A stretch of 64,000 nt of DNA from Canna indica. Taxonomy: Eukaryota; Streptophyta; Magnoliopsida; Zingiberales; Cannaceae. Position 1 is the first letter of the stretch. Each line of letters begins with the position of its first letter. Below are positions 1-11,137 of the stretch, piece by piece. Position numbers and translations under genes: made by a program. The notes beneath the pieces were generated by a model. It did not search any database. It worked only from the letters and a program-made list of their open reading frames with translations, and was not told the origin of the DNA. The stretch covers positions 22,500,001-22,564,000 of the forward strand of contig CP136897.1 of the NCBI GenBank assembly GCA_034359265.1. Direction: 5' to 3'.

Positions 1-868
1 CCATTCGACCGGCGGCCTGTAACGGATAGTTTTCTATCCGTTGAATAGCCATTTCTTCAGTAGGGTATAAATATACCCTCATATGATTCTTTTAATCCTC
101 CTTCCTTGACTTCTACAACATTCATTGAGCATTCTAAGAGGAAGATTTGAAGCCTTCCAAAAAGCTTGCGCTGCTTCTCTGTCCACGATATTTTCTTCAA
201 GCGTACAAGCTCTGCTCCTCAACTCGGGTGTTGATTCAAGCTCCACTACTTGACGAGTTGAAGGATTGAAGGATTGCAAAGGTGCACAAAATATTGGTTT
301 CATTTTAAGCTCTTTTCAATTGTAAATTTTATTTGTTATTTAAATTATTTTTGAATTTGTGTCTGTGTAAAGACCTAGGGCTGTTAGGTCTTGTTGTGTG
401 AAGTGGTATCATTGGTGTAGAAGGAGTAAAGCCACTTGTGTATACTTAGTGATTACTAGGATTAGTTTTGGTTGTCCCTTAGGTTGAGGTGGGAAAGTGC
501 TCTCGGTAGGAATGCAGGATACTTTCGGGTGTGGAAGTGCCTTCGGTTGGAGAGCGGAGACTTTTCGGTGCAAAGTTCTCGTTGTAAGAGAAACTCTAAT
601 TAATCTAGTAAAACCTAGTTTGAAAAACCTAAGCGGTGTACTTAGGTAGTGGAGTAGGCATTGGGGCCGAACCACTATAAATTGTGTGTTTGCATTGCTT
701 TCATTTTGTTGTGCTTAAATTGCTTAATCATTTATAAGCTTCCGCATTTAATCGCATTGAATTGCAAATCGCCTAATCGATCTAAGTAATTGTTTAAAAT
801 TAGATTTAGGTTAATCTAATTAGTAAACATACTATTCACCCCCCTCTAGTGTCGTCATTTGTCCAACA
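1..868 (+). mobile_element. LTR-like retrotransposon relic, window-truncated
   Basis: No host gene is recognised here. The stretch has a leader-like region with a degenerate initiator-Met-tRNA primer-site motif (TGGTATCATTGG near 400-411), and near 835-868 a CACCCCCCTCTAGTG motif followed by an end in CCAACA. Motifs of this kind occur in Ty1/copia (Sire/Maximus-like) LTRs and leaders; that assignment is from memory of the family, not an alignment. The left end lies outside the window, so solo LTR, full LTR and leader cannot be told apart. Confidence 0.3.
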
Positions 869-2611
869 AGGAGATAATGCCCTATCTGTCCTACAAGTGT
901 CGACTCGGGAATCTCTGACCAGAGTAGACATGAAAGTCAGGAAGATATTTTTGACGTTTCATTATTGAGACAACATCTTGGCGGGATAAATACATATGAA
1001 TCAGTATTAGGGTTTGACACTTCTTCCGTACCCTAGCCGATTTTAGGACATTGTAACCGAGGGGCATAGTTGCACAGTAACTAATCACCGAAGGGCGTTC
1101 GATCCCTGTAGATTGAACCTCACACTATCCGGATAGTCATGACACGTTGCTAGACGTCAATCTTGACTTGTGAGTGGAGTCTCTCACGACCACACTAAAG
1201 GGTTTAGTGGTGGCTCATAAGATTCGAATAGAAGTCATTTTATTGAATACGACTCTCCGTTATACACAACTTACTACTGGCTTAGTGTGGGGCCCAATGG
1301 GTCACACACAACAGGCTAATCTCGTAAGGACCTTATGAGATAAAGTTTGAATGCAGCCCTATATATCTAGTAGCAATGACATGCTGCAACTCGATCACAG
1401 ATCTCGTTTACGGACATGATAGAAAAGATGTTTCCTATAGAACGAATGCGCGAGGAAGGAGTTCCTTGGTAACCCTAAGTCGTAGGGTATCCCTAAATTA
1501 TAGGGATTGACACATGATAATATTTTATGTAGTTGATTAAATTTAATTATGAATTAAATATTTAATCAACTACTTGACCGGGAATGTACGTATTTAATTA
1601 TGAATTAAATATAATTTGATTTTGAATGAAATATTCATGGTGGAAAAATTAGTCTCTAACCATGAGCCTAATCAATTAATTGGAAATTAATTTATTTGGA
1701 TAAATCTAAATAAATAAGAACTTGATTTATGAAGATAAATCATAAAAAAATAGATATATGGTTTATGAGAATAAATCATAATTCTATTAATTAATAGGAA
1801 ATAGAATTATGATAAACCTCTTTCCTATTGTTTAGATTTAATTAATTTCAAATTAATTATGAATCCAATATAAATTAATTTTGGAGGTAAATTCCGAAAT
1901 TTTGAATTCTAGAGATAAAGTTTTTAGGGGGACGAGTCTACTCTTGTAGCCCCCTCTCTATATATATAGTGGACAAACACCCCATAGGACCATAGGAAGG
2001 GGTTGGTTAATTAGTTCTTCATCTTCTTGGAGAATATTAAGGACTTGATTCTTTAGAGGCTTCATGAAGAGAAAGGCTCCAAAGAACTCCTCATCTCCAT
2101 TGGTGGCTAGCCATCTACATCCTGATTTTCACGAAGACAAATTGAAGGTGTTCTCATCTTGGGTGTGCCACAATCTTCATCTTCTTGGAGAAGTCCAAGA
2201 GGACAACGAGGTATCTTCACATCTTCTCTTTCGTTTCAGTGCTTTCTCATCCTCTCTCCTTCCGTCTTTGGTGCCCGATTCTTGGTGGAAGGGTCGGCCT
2301 TGTCTTGGTGGATTTCGAGATTGAGAAAGCTTCTTCGTTGAACCATAAAGAGCCCCGATGTTCGTTGCCCCTATTGTTGCGAGGTGCTTGTTGTGGACTA
2401 TCGTTGGAGGACGTGCACGTGTGCGTCTCAAGACGGGAATAGGATCAGTCATACCAACCGCGGTTTGAGGTATATTTTCTCCTTCTTCTCCGATGTTGAA
2501 TTCCTTAATATTGCTAAAGTAGATTGCTGTTTTCGGGACGATTTGAATTTTTAAATTGTTATTTTCACTGCGTTTTCGAATCCCATCCCAATAATTTTGA
2601 TTGATGAGATT
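869..2611 (+). mobile_element. Probable solo LTR (Ty1/copia-like) relic
   Basis: AT-rich DNA without a credible host ORF but with LTR architecture: an AT-rich U3-like part with a 13-bp inverted repeat (TAGTTGATTAAAT at 1530 and its complement ending at 1572), a TATA run at 1959-1968, then a leader with CTTCATCTTCTTGGAGA repeated at about 2018 and 2176. It ends in CCCATCCCAATA at about 2600-2611, close to the usual CCCAACA type of LTR end. No flanking duplication was found and the left edge is arbitrary. Confidence 0.33.
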
Positions 2612-3089
2612 AATGTAGGGTTTTTTTTTTGAACCAAAAGAAGCTTGTATTTGTTTGTGTTGTCAAAAACCCTTAAGTTCTGCTCATGCTAAATCTCGGA
2701 TATGATCTCCATAGCATCACAAAACTAAAACATTTACGATCAAGCATGGGAGCGATCTGAGGAGACCGATCCAAAGGCTTGAAATCAGGGGAGAAAAAGG
2801 AGATCTGCATGAGACGAAGGAGGATAGTCCATCCAGGGCACGAGGGTGATGATTGTATATTACGACGATCAAACTGTCCTTGGTTAATAATTTTTCCTTC
2901 TTAACAAGCCAGTTGTGCAATGAGATTAATCTAATTGAAATTAATTTAGTCTCTTTAAATGAATATGTGCAGGTTTATTGAAAAGATAAAACCATAAATA
3001 AAGAAGCATGTTTAGAGGACTTTTGATTCAATGAGAAACCACTCAAAATTCATATGGAGTCTACTTGAAAAGTGTTGTATTAATGTGTC
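2612..3089. other. Intergenic stretch, nothing recognised
   Basis: Short ORFs here have no recognisable domain, and no inverted repeat or RNA gene was seen. Confidence 0.5.
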
Positions 3090-3808
3090 TAGAGAAAAAT
3101 AAAATAGAGCCGCCGGTGTGACGCGCTGCTTCCTCTGACATGCGATTTCTAATCGCATTCCTAGAAATCTCCTACCATCGATCTGTCGACCATATTCCCA
3201 TGAGCTGGTCCCATATATCCGGAGTAATCCAATCGGGGCCGTATCCCCGAGTCTCCGCGATGTTCGTAGTCCCAGCTCGTGCCATCGCCTGGGATCGGGC
3301 CTGCCCCAGCTGCCCGTTGTACCTCGCCCGAGAAATAGCCTCCTAGTCAGCGTAAATGAAGGACCTCTGGTCCTCAGCCCATGTATAGCGAGTCTGCAAA
3401 ATAATAATATCAGTACCAATATTAATCATCATGTATGTATAAAAAAATAATAATACGTGCCTCAAACTCGCGTCATAACATGTCGATATGCTCACTAGGC
3501 ACGTGAGACCACGTAGGCCATGCCCCGTGCATGTATCGTCGAATGGTAGAAGAAATGCTCCTCGACACTTCTTCTTGCTCGAACCTGCACAACAAAATTT
3601 AATATTATATTATGATATAATAAATTTGTAATGATTCATAATTCATGATATATTATCGCTCCCCAATCACGCTAATAAATCTACGTGACTCTGTGGCTGG
3701 TGGATGCTGCCACCTGTTCGGCCCGCGTGGCCGCTTGCGTCTGGATGTACTAGCCTCAGCAGTATCATCGGTAGGAGGATCAGCAGCGCGAGTCAACTGA
3801 GGACTCAT
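3090..3808 (-). pseudogene. CACTA Transposase_24-type pseudogene
   Basis: Three blocks on the minus strand match, in order, exons 1-3 of the better-preserved transposase gene at 31249-34463. Block 1 (3808 down to about 3660) starts with ATG and holds RRKRPRGPNRW; its counterpart has GRRRPRGPNRGG. Block 2 (about 3590-3470) reads FEQEEVSRSISSTIRRYM versus FEQDDVAHNITSIIKRFF. Block 3 (about 3395-3090) holds the WDQLMGIWSTDRW and RHTGG motifs. In-frame stops interrupt blocks 2 and 3, and the block 1 donor no longer has GT. The plant En/Spm Transposase_24 family (tnpA-like) is inferred from these motifs; nothing resembling the larger TnpD protein is visible. Confidence 0.65.
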
Positions 3809-4651
3809 TAATATTTTAACTAATTAATATTTTAACTAATTAATTAATATTAATCTATAATATTTTAACTAATTTAAATAATTAACCTACAATCATTAAT
3901 CTAAAACATAATATTAATCTAAAAATTACTCTAAACTCTAACAATTAATCTAAAAATCATAATAATTAATCTAAACCCTAAACATTAATCTAACAAATTA
4001 AACAATTAATTAATCCAAACAATTAATTAAAAATTAAAAAATATATATAAATAATATAATATAAGCATTTCCGGCGCCGGAGTCCGGTGTTCGGACACTG
4101 TGTCTGGGCATCCAATGTTCGAACACTGTGTTCGAGCGTCCAATGTCCGAACACTGTGTCCGGACACTGCATAAACCACCGGTCGCCGATCGAAACCCTA
4201 TTTTAAGGGTTTTAGCCGGCTCTAACAAGGGGCGGAGGTCGAACGGGAGGCGGCGAGAAATACCTCGAATCGAATGGGAGGCGAAGGTCGGAATCGGAGG
4301 TCGAGGATGGGGCGGCGGCAGCTCGACGGTGGCGTCGGAAGAGAGCAGCGGCGGCGGGCAGAGGAAGAGGAAGAAGGGGGCGGGCGCGATCGCGTGCCCT
4401 ATATAAACTTATCAGCAACGGCTCACTTAGCCGTTAGAAAGCCGTTGCTGATAGGTTAATCATCATCAACGGCTCACTTGTCTGTTTGAACGCCGTTATT
4501 GATAATTTAATCATCAGCAACGGCTCACGTGTCCGTTACAACGCCGTTGCAGATATAGCATATCTGCAACGGCTTGAGCGGTCGTAAGAACGCCGTTGCA
4601 AATAGCAACGGCTTGAGCAGCCGTTGATGAAGAACCAATTTCTAGTAGTAT
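3090..4651 (-). mobile_element. Truncated CACTA (En/Spm) element, right end preserved
   Basis: The right terminus reads ATTTCTAGTAGTA, the complement of a CACTACTAGAAAT-type CACTA terminal repeat with the outermost C decayed. Inside it (about 4420-4630) are many inverted copies of an AACGGCT...AGCCGTTG motif, the sub-terminal repeats expected for transposase binding in this superfamily. A GC-rich leader (4210-4400) and a decayed minus-strand transposase follow. No left terminus was found, so the element is probably deleted on that side. Confidence 0.7.
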
Positions 4652-4801
4652 TTTTTGGGGTCTAAATGTGAGTTCATGCGCCCCTAAAAGGGTTAGTTTG
4701 AGGATCAATAACGAGGGAGGAAGAAAATATGAAATCGATGCTCAAAATGCGTTCTTTTTTTTAATACCGGCACCTATGATAAGCGATGGTACTCCAATAT
4801 C
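4652..4801. other. Short spacer carrying left TSD of the hAT element
   Basis: No gene. Its last eight bases, CCAATATC at 4794-4801, are the left target-site duplication of the adjacent hAT-type element. GGCGCC-rich sequence resumes directly after that element, so the insertion split an older repeat, possibly the sub-terminal part of the CACTA element that ends at 7332. Confidence 0.55.
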
Positions 4802-5368
4802 TAGGGGTGAGCAAACTTCACCGATTCACCGAAACCGAACCGAAACCGATTTAATCGAACCGAATTAACCGAATTAATTTTGGTTCGGTTTTCGGTTCGG
4901 TTCGGTAAATTAATCGACGGTTCGGTTAATTTACCGAATTAACCGAATATATATGTATATGTATATATACATATAATAACAAATATAATTGATCTTGACA
5001 TTTGTCTTGGTGGTTAAATGTTAGATTTAGTTTTCCGCCGCCCGGGTTCGAATCCTATGTTGTGCAACAATATTTATTTAACATTTGATATATATATAAC
5101 AGGTGTTAGTTATATATAAATTGATAGTAATGTTTGCTAAGATGGTTGGAAGGGTAAAAAATAAATTCTAATTTCAATTGGGCCGAGTTCGAGTCCATGT
5201 GCATTTGTTTAAATTTTTTTTTTTTTTATCTTTTCGGTTAACCGAACCGAACCGAATTAACCGAATTTTTTCGGTTCGGTAAACGGTTAATTTTTTTCCT
5301 TTGGTTCGGTTCGGTTAACCGAATTTTCGGTTCGGTTTTTAACCGAACCGAACCGATGCTCACCCCTA
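4802..5368. mobile_element. Non-autonomous hAT element, 567 bp, 8-bp TSD
   Basis: The terminal inverted repeats are TAGGGGTGAGCA at the left and its complement TGCTCACCCCTA at the right. They are flanked by perfect 8-bp duplications CCAATATC (4794-4801 and 5369-5376). TIRs of this kind with an 8-bp TSD define the hAT superfamily. Both arms inside are packed with GGTTCGGTT / AACCGAACC motifs, making a long imperfect hairpin. There is no ORF, so movement would need a transposase supplied in trans. The centre holds two tRNA-like internal-promoter motifs, annotated separately. Confidence 0.88.
4995..5200 (+). other. Two tRNA-like A/B-box motif pairs inside hAT element
   Basis: GGTTCGAATCC at 5045-5055 matches the pol III B-box consensus and lies about 30 bp after an A-box-like TGTCTTGGTGGTTAAATG (about 5003-5020). 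A second pair follows: AAGATGGTTGGAAGG (about 5139-5153) and GAGTTCGAGTCC (5185-5196). No cloverleaf could be drawn, so these are not called tRNA genes. They may derive from a tRNA-related SINE carried by the hAT element. Confidence 0.45.
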
Positions 5369-5376
5369 CCAATATC

Positions 5377-5754
5377 GGCGCCTAGAATAGGCGCATTCTA
5401 GGCGCCGATATTCAAATAAATATATTTTTATTTTTTAAATTTTTTAATAATATATATTAATGTTATTTATATTATTAATTTATAAAAAATATAACATATT
5501 ATATTTTATATTTTATTCCCAAATTCGAATTTTGGGAAGGGGAAATTCCCAGATCCAAATTTTAGGGGTCAAAATTCCCAAATCCAGAATGTAAAGTTTC
5601 GAATATCGATTTTACCCTTGGCCAAAGTTTCTAATCAGTTAGAGACTTTGGTAGAAATATATATATATTTATGAAATACTTTTTTATGATAAAAAGAAGA
5701 TCTTAGAGTCTAAAAAATATATTTCAAACTCTCTAATGCATTAAAGACTTTTTC
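5377..5754. other. AT-rich transposon interior, no gene
   Basis: GGCGCC-rich sequence at 5377-5412 continues the repeat split by the hAT insertion. The rest is AT-rich with degenerate AAAGTCTCTAA-like motifs that recur to about 6440. Confidence 0.5.
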
Positions 5755-6435
5755 ATAAAGTCTATAAAACTAAATTAAAATAAAAAAATATTAAATATTT
5801 TGATGTAATTTTTTTGGGATCGTAGTACCTCTTTTGTATCATTAAAAATTTATTTATTAAATTAAAATTGTTTTTTTTTAAGTTATGAAGCTATTATAAA
5901 CTTTGGATAAAAGTTTTTAATGAGTTAGATACTTTTGTTTATAATAGTTTTATAATTATATAGAAAATTTTAATTCATTATGTATATATAAAAGATGTGT
6001 TAAAGCTTATAAAAATATTTTGGACAAAAAATATTGCATTATTTTTTATTTAAAATTAATTTCAAAACTTTAGACAAAGTCTCTAACGAGTTATAGACTT
6101 TTGTCTATAATAATTTTATACTTATAAAAAATAAATTTTAATTCATAAAATATATCTATGATATAAAAGATGTTCTAGAGTATAGAGAAATATTTTAGGC
6201 AACAAATATTTCATTAAGTTTAATTTTAATTTAATTTTATATACTTTGGGCAAAAGTCTCTAGCTAATGCATTAGAGAGGTGTTGTGGCTCAAAAAAATA
6301 ATAGCTTCATAATTCAAAAAAATAATTTTAATTAATGAAATAATTTTTTTAATAATACAAAAGAGGTGTTGTGGCTCAAAAAAATATTTTTCATCAAAAT
6401 ATTTTACAGTTTTAATTTAAGTTTTATAGACTTTG
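5755..6435. repeat. Imperfect inverted repeat with arms of about 150 bp
   Basis: The left arm (about 5755-5905) contains ACCTCTTTTGTAT and AAGTTATGAAGCTATT. The right arm (about 6285-6435) contains the complements ATACAAAAGAGGT and AATAGCTTCATAATT in reversed order. Between and around them are recurring AAAGTCTCTAACGAGTTA-like phrases. No target-site duplication or transposase was found; this is either an unclassified hairpin element or internal structure of the CACTA element ending at 7332. Confidence 0.55.
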
Positions 6436-6439
6436 TACA

Positions 6440-6670
6440 AAAGTCTATTTCTCTGATTTCTCCTGACGAAATATCTTCATCAAGAAATATCTTCCCGACG
6501 AAATTCGAGCATCAACGAGCGTCCTTGCCGATCTCTTCGATTTTTTCGATCGGGAACGTCGCGCGCAAACCAATATGGAACCTGAAAAGATTAATTTCTT
6601 GCTCAAATATTAGTTCCATATTTGTTATCATCAAAACCGAAATTAAAACCAATGTTCAAAACCTTAGGTT
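6440..6670. repeat. Dispersed repeat, copy A (pairs with 53455-53620)
   Basis: Both copies share, in order, ACGAGCGTCCTT, TTCTTCGATTTTT-like, TGGAACCTGAAAA and ATCATCAAAACCGAAATTA, and both end near CCTTAGG. The spacing and order imply one dispersed family, probably an LTR-retrotransposon fragment. No intact ORF is present. Confidence 0.55.
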
Positions 6671-6879
6671 AACCGATCGAGTTGTGATTCGAGGCGATCC
6701 AGAAGAAGTTTCTGCATCTCCTATCAATTGCCTTGACCCAGAGTAGAGCCTTGAATATAGAGAGCATATAGGTTGACTGCAAGGTGAGTGTGTTGTTAAT
6801 TAAAATAAGTTTGCCCGTCCGAGAGAGAAGTTTGTCTTGCCAATTGATAATCGATTATGAAATGTTAAACAAGAAATGT

Positions 6880-7332
6880 TCGACATATCGACGCTTGCTG
6901 ATCGACGTCAACAGGCATCGATATGTTCATATCAACGCCTACTAACAGACATCGAAGACTTTTTAAAAAATAATAAAACCTTGCATATCGGCGCCTATCA
7001 GAGGCGCCGATATGCCAAAAAAAAGTCGAGGAAATCATTTTCCGATTTCCTCGGCATGGGCCACATGTGGAATTCGTATTTCGCGTGTGGCTCTGTACGC
7101 GATATCACGCAGGGTAGTGTGATTCCGCTCTGCTCAAATTCCACCGCGTGGCGGAAATCGAGCGGGCGCGACACCGAGCCATTCGATTTCCGCCACGCGC
7201 CTGATGCCAACTATCAGGTGTCGAAAAGTTTTCGACGCCTGCAGCAGGCGTCGAAATTTTTAAACTTAGATTTTTCTAAAAAAATATTTCGACGTCGTTG
7301 AAAGACGTCAAAATTTTTCTGATATTGTAGTG
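6880..7332. mobile_element. Right end of a second CACTA element
   Basis: The terminus reads TCTGATATTGTAGTG, the complement of CACTACAATATCAGA, a typical CACTA terminal repeat. Repeated GGCGCC/CGACG-type motifs (ATCGGCGCC, TCGACGCC, GACGTC) in both orientations at 6885-7310 look like sub-terminal transposase-binding repeats. GGCGCC motifs at 5377-5412 may belong to the same element, giving a body of about 2-2.5 kb. No left CACTA end was located and no transposase survives. Confidence 0.6.
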
Positions 7333-7343
7333 AAGCACTTATA

Positions 7344-7734
7344 TTATGTTTGGATTGAAGGTTTCAGAGGGTTTTGGAGGGGGAGAGGTTTGGGGGGATT
7401 TAAAACATCATATTTGAATAACTTTTTTTAGGGGATTTGGAGGGGTTTCAAATTCCTCATAGAACTCATTTTCAAAACCCCCAAAATGAGGGGTTTGGAG
7501 AGTTAATGAATTAAAAAAGTTAAATTATAAAAATATTTCTAAAACAAAAAAATATATTATTATAAACAGGGGCATAGTGGTCTACCAAATTCCCTCAAAT
7601 CTCTCCAAATCCCTTATGAAGTCTAACCAAATAATGTTTTTAAAATCCTTTCAAAAATCTCCCAACCCCTCTCCCTCCAAAACCTTTCAAACTCCAAAAT
7701 CCTCTCCCTCCAAACCATTTACTCAAAATTATCC
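7344..7734. mobile_element. Hairpin MITE, about 390 bp
   Basis: The ends are ATGTTTGGATTG at the left and ATCCAAACGTAGT at the right. The arms (about 7344-7500 and 7590-7734) are imperfect inverted repeats rich in GGGAGAGGTTTGG-type sequence at the left and its CCAAACC complement at the right. There is no coding potential. The target-site duplication is unclear, so the superfamily is not assigned. Confidence 0.6.
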
Positions 7735-7933
7735 AAACGTAGTGTTAAGTTAATTATGCAGGAACAAATGGTCTTAAAATGTTAAGTTGAAAAAGAGTAA
7801 AATAAGTTGGGACAATATTGGAAAGAAGATACAATGGATAGAGATGAGAGTTTCAGTTATGTGAAGATAATATCATAATTATTTGTAAGATAATATGATA
7901 ATATTATAATTAATGATATATAATTATTTAAAT

Positions 7934-9383
7934 TGTTAATTACATTATATATCCTAAACTTTAGGGGTATTTTTAATTTTGACCTGAACTTTTGGTTGTA
8001 TCAATTTTATACCTCAATTTTCAATTTGTTTCAATAATATCCCATCGTTAAGTTACCGTGAATCTTGTCATTTGATTGCTAACGTAGTTTTGCATACGTG
8101 TACCAGAAAATATAAAATATGAAAAAAAAATTTATCCACTACCACGTCAGCATGCCACATCAGCAACAAATCTAAACTTGAATAAATAATGTTAAAAAAT
8201 ACACGCCAACATTACACTATATATCCTGAACTTTAGAGGTATATATTCCTAATTTTGACCTAAACTTTCGGTTGTATCAATTTTATACCATAATTTTTAG
8301 TTCGTTTCAATAATATCCCATCGTCAAGTCACCGTGAATCTTGTCGTTTGATTGCTGACGTGACTTTACATTTGTGTACTATAAAACATAAAATATGAAA
8401 GAAAAAATGTATCCGCTGCCACATAAGTGGATGCCATGTAAACATTTACATGCAGGTAACTGCAGTAGTTAACATTAGTCTGCAACAGGTAACTGCAGCA
8501 CGTAACATTAAAAAATAATACAGTGTTTGATGTTACTGATGCAATTTTTAGTGTTTACTGCACATGGTATACTATATACTAATGTAGAAATAAGCATTGT
8601 ATCAGTAGTTAACAACATTATACTTGAGGTTCTAAAAAAAAATTGAATGGTTTGATGCAGAAAAACTAGGTAACTTAATAATATCAGTATACCTGGTGCA
8701 ATTAACAACATCAGTAAGCATATGGATACAATGGTTTGATGCAGAAAATAATATTTACAGTAAACACCGAATCAGACAATTGATACCAACAAATCAATAT
8801 TCATTGAATAAATAATTAAACAATACACACTGATACCAACAAATATCATTGATTAATCAGTAAACACTGAAACATTTTAGATTTGTTGCTGACATGACAT
8901 CGAATAAATTTTTTTCTTCATATTTTATGTTTTCTGGTACACGTATGCAAAGCTACGTCAGCAATCAAACGGCAAGATTCACGATGACTTGACGTTGGGA
9001 TATTATTGAAACGAATTGAAAATTGAGGTATAAAATTGATACAATTAACTGAAAGTTCGGGTCAAAATTGAGAATACCCCTAAAGTTCAGGATATATAGT
9101 GTAATGTTGACGTGTATTTTTTGATATTATTTATTCAAGTTTATATTTGTTGCTGGCGTGACATGCTAACGTAGCAATGGATAATTTTTTTATATATATT
9201 TTATGTTTTCTGGTACACGTATGCAAAGCCACGTCAGCAATCAAACGGCAAGATTCACGGTGACTTGACGATGGAATATTATCGAAATAAATTAAAAATT
9301 AAGGTATAAAATTGACACAACTGAAAGTTCAGATAAAAATTAAAAATACTCCTAAAGTTCATGATATATGGTGTAATTAACCC
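7934..9383. mobile_element. Long-TIR hairpin element with 10-bp TSD
   Basis: Perfect 10-bp direct repeats TTATTTAAAT flank the element (7924-7933 and 9384-9393). Arms of about 500 bp (7934-8440 and 8880-9383) are inverted copies of each other around a loop of about 440 bp. Each arm holds two tandem versions of the same 230-260 bp unit, recognisable by TATATATCCT and CACGTCAGC phrases. Long TIRs with a 9-11 bp TSD point to a non-autonomous Mutator-like element. No transposase is present. Confidence 0.72.
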
Positions 9384-9714
9384 TTATTTAAATGGTACTT
9401 GACCCTTTATGACCTAAGTCCAATAATAGTATAATTAATACATGCTAGTACTTAGATTGAAAAGAAGAAATATTATGCACCTAATTAATTAATCTGAGTC
9501 TCATATCCAAGCAAAAGATCAAATATTGAAATGAACCAATAAAAATTGCAGGCATGCATAGAAACTCAATACCAGTTACCTTAGTTAATTAGTTTCCCTT
9601 GGTTTCTAGAAAAAAAAAACTACCTACCATAGAGTCAAGCTCCATCAAATTTTGTATAGAGTTCGCACAATAATAAATCTAGCTAATATTACTAAAAGTA
9701 AATTTTTATCAGCG

Positions 9715-10236
9715 TTCCCATAATACAAAATAGGAAAATTATTTATTCCCAAAACTAGAAAACATAATATTTTTTTCCAAAATGAGAATTAAATTCAAAA
9801 AATACTCAAAATACTCTTATATTAAAATAGTTTAAAGTGGTCATTTTGATAATCAAAATGTGTCATAAAATCTTCAAAAAATCACAATACTTCTAAATTA
9901 GTGAATTCAATTTTATTATGATTTTTTTAAAAAAATTTTAGAATGTATTTTCATGGTTAAAATAGTCAACTGAAATTTGAAAATGGTCATTTGATAAGAA
10001 AATCTATCCTAAAATTTTCAAAAAAAATCATAATAAAATTTCATTCACTAATTTAGAATTATTGTGATTTTTTTTGAAGATTTTAGGATGTATTTTCATT
10101 ATCAAAATGATCACTTTAAATAATTTTAATGTAAGAAATTTTTGGGTATTTTTTGAGTTTAATTCTGATTTTGAAAAAAAAGTAATATATTTTTCGGTTT
10201 TGGAAATAAATAATTTTCCTATTCTGTATTAGGGAA
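9715..10236. mobile_element. Hairpin element, 522 bp, arms about 220 bp
   Basis: The left arm (9715-9935) and right arm (about 10025-10236) are imperfect inverted repeats. The left begins TTCCCATAATACA and the complement of the right begins TTCCCTAATACAG; both continue with ATAGGAAAATTATTTATT. No ORF and no clear target-site duplication. It is the third hairpin element in a row in this interval. Confidence 0.62.
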
Positions 10237-10429
10237 ATCACTTAATTTTTATTAAGATTGAAATTAAAGTAAAAATATTAGGTTAATTATTTCATAACAA
10301 ATATTCACTCCTACCGCTTTAGATTTAGTCTTAATATATAAAGAAAATTTCACTTTTAAGTAAGTAACGCTAGATTCACTCCTATATAGAAGCTTAACAG
10401 TAGTTATGCTATGATTCTACTATCTAAGG

Positions 10430-10440
10430 GGTTAGAGAGA

Positions 10441-10471
<31 letters not shown>

Positions 10472-11042
10472 GCCTTAAATCCAAGGGGGACGTGGCAGCT
10501 TTGTAGTCCACTCTCACATCCCCCACTGTAGCCGACACACCACATACCACCAATATATTGCTTCCTTCCTCATGCATGCTCTCTCTGTTCTTCTCATACT
10601 TCCCTACACAAAGCACAAGCAGTTCAATCATTGCGCTGCAGCGCGCATGCATGTCAGAAAGGGTGCCCGGCCCTCGCCATCTACAGTTTTCAAACCAAGA
10701 CCAAAGGTCGAACACTTGACAGGCAGATAGCTAGATGCCCCTCTTCTTTGGGGGCACAATACCATGCATCATGCATATCGCAGCTTTCCTCCAAATGATT
10801 GCGGCCTCTGACAGCACTTCGGCACGCGCGAGCTCATCCCGCTTGCGCAATTCGTCGAACACCCCGCCCGCGGTCCCTCACTAGAGCTTGCAGTATATAT
10901 CACAGACCAACATATGTAGCCTTTCATGTCCAGCTCTCTCTCTCTCTCTCTCTGTACACATATGTAGCCTTTCATGTCCAGTTCTCTGTGTGTGCGCGTG
11001 CATCATTCTCTGTGTGTGTACATATGTAGCCTTTCATGTCCA

Positions 11043-11083
<41 letters not shown>
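10430..11083. repeat. GA/CT microsatellites with a repeated linker
   Basis: A (GA)n tract lies at about 10436-10470 and (CT)n tracts at about 10934-10952 and 11044-11083. The phrase ATATGTAGCCTTTCATGTCC occurs three times (starting near 10912, 10960 and 11021), each followed by a CT run: a compound tandem repeat of about 50-60 bp. Reading frames across it are repeat-generated and not called genes. Confidence 0.75.
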
Positions 11084-11085
<2 letters not shown>

Positions 11086-11137
11086 ACTAATATTTCGCCA
11101 TGGAAAACCATAAAAGCTGCAACAAAAAGCATGCAAG

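Noticed and set aside
2064..2452. Small overlapping frames of about 90 residues
   Set aside because: Lie in an LTR-like leader with internal repeats; no domain and frames on both strands.
5001..5060. tRNA gene
   Set aside because: B-box is good but no acceptor or anticodon stem can be paired; called only as tRNA-like motifs.
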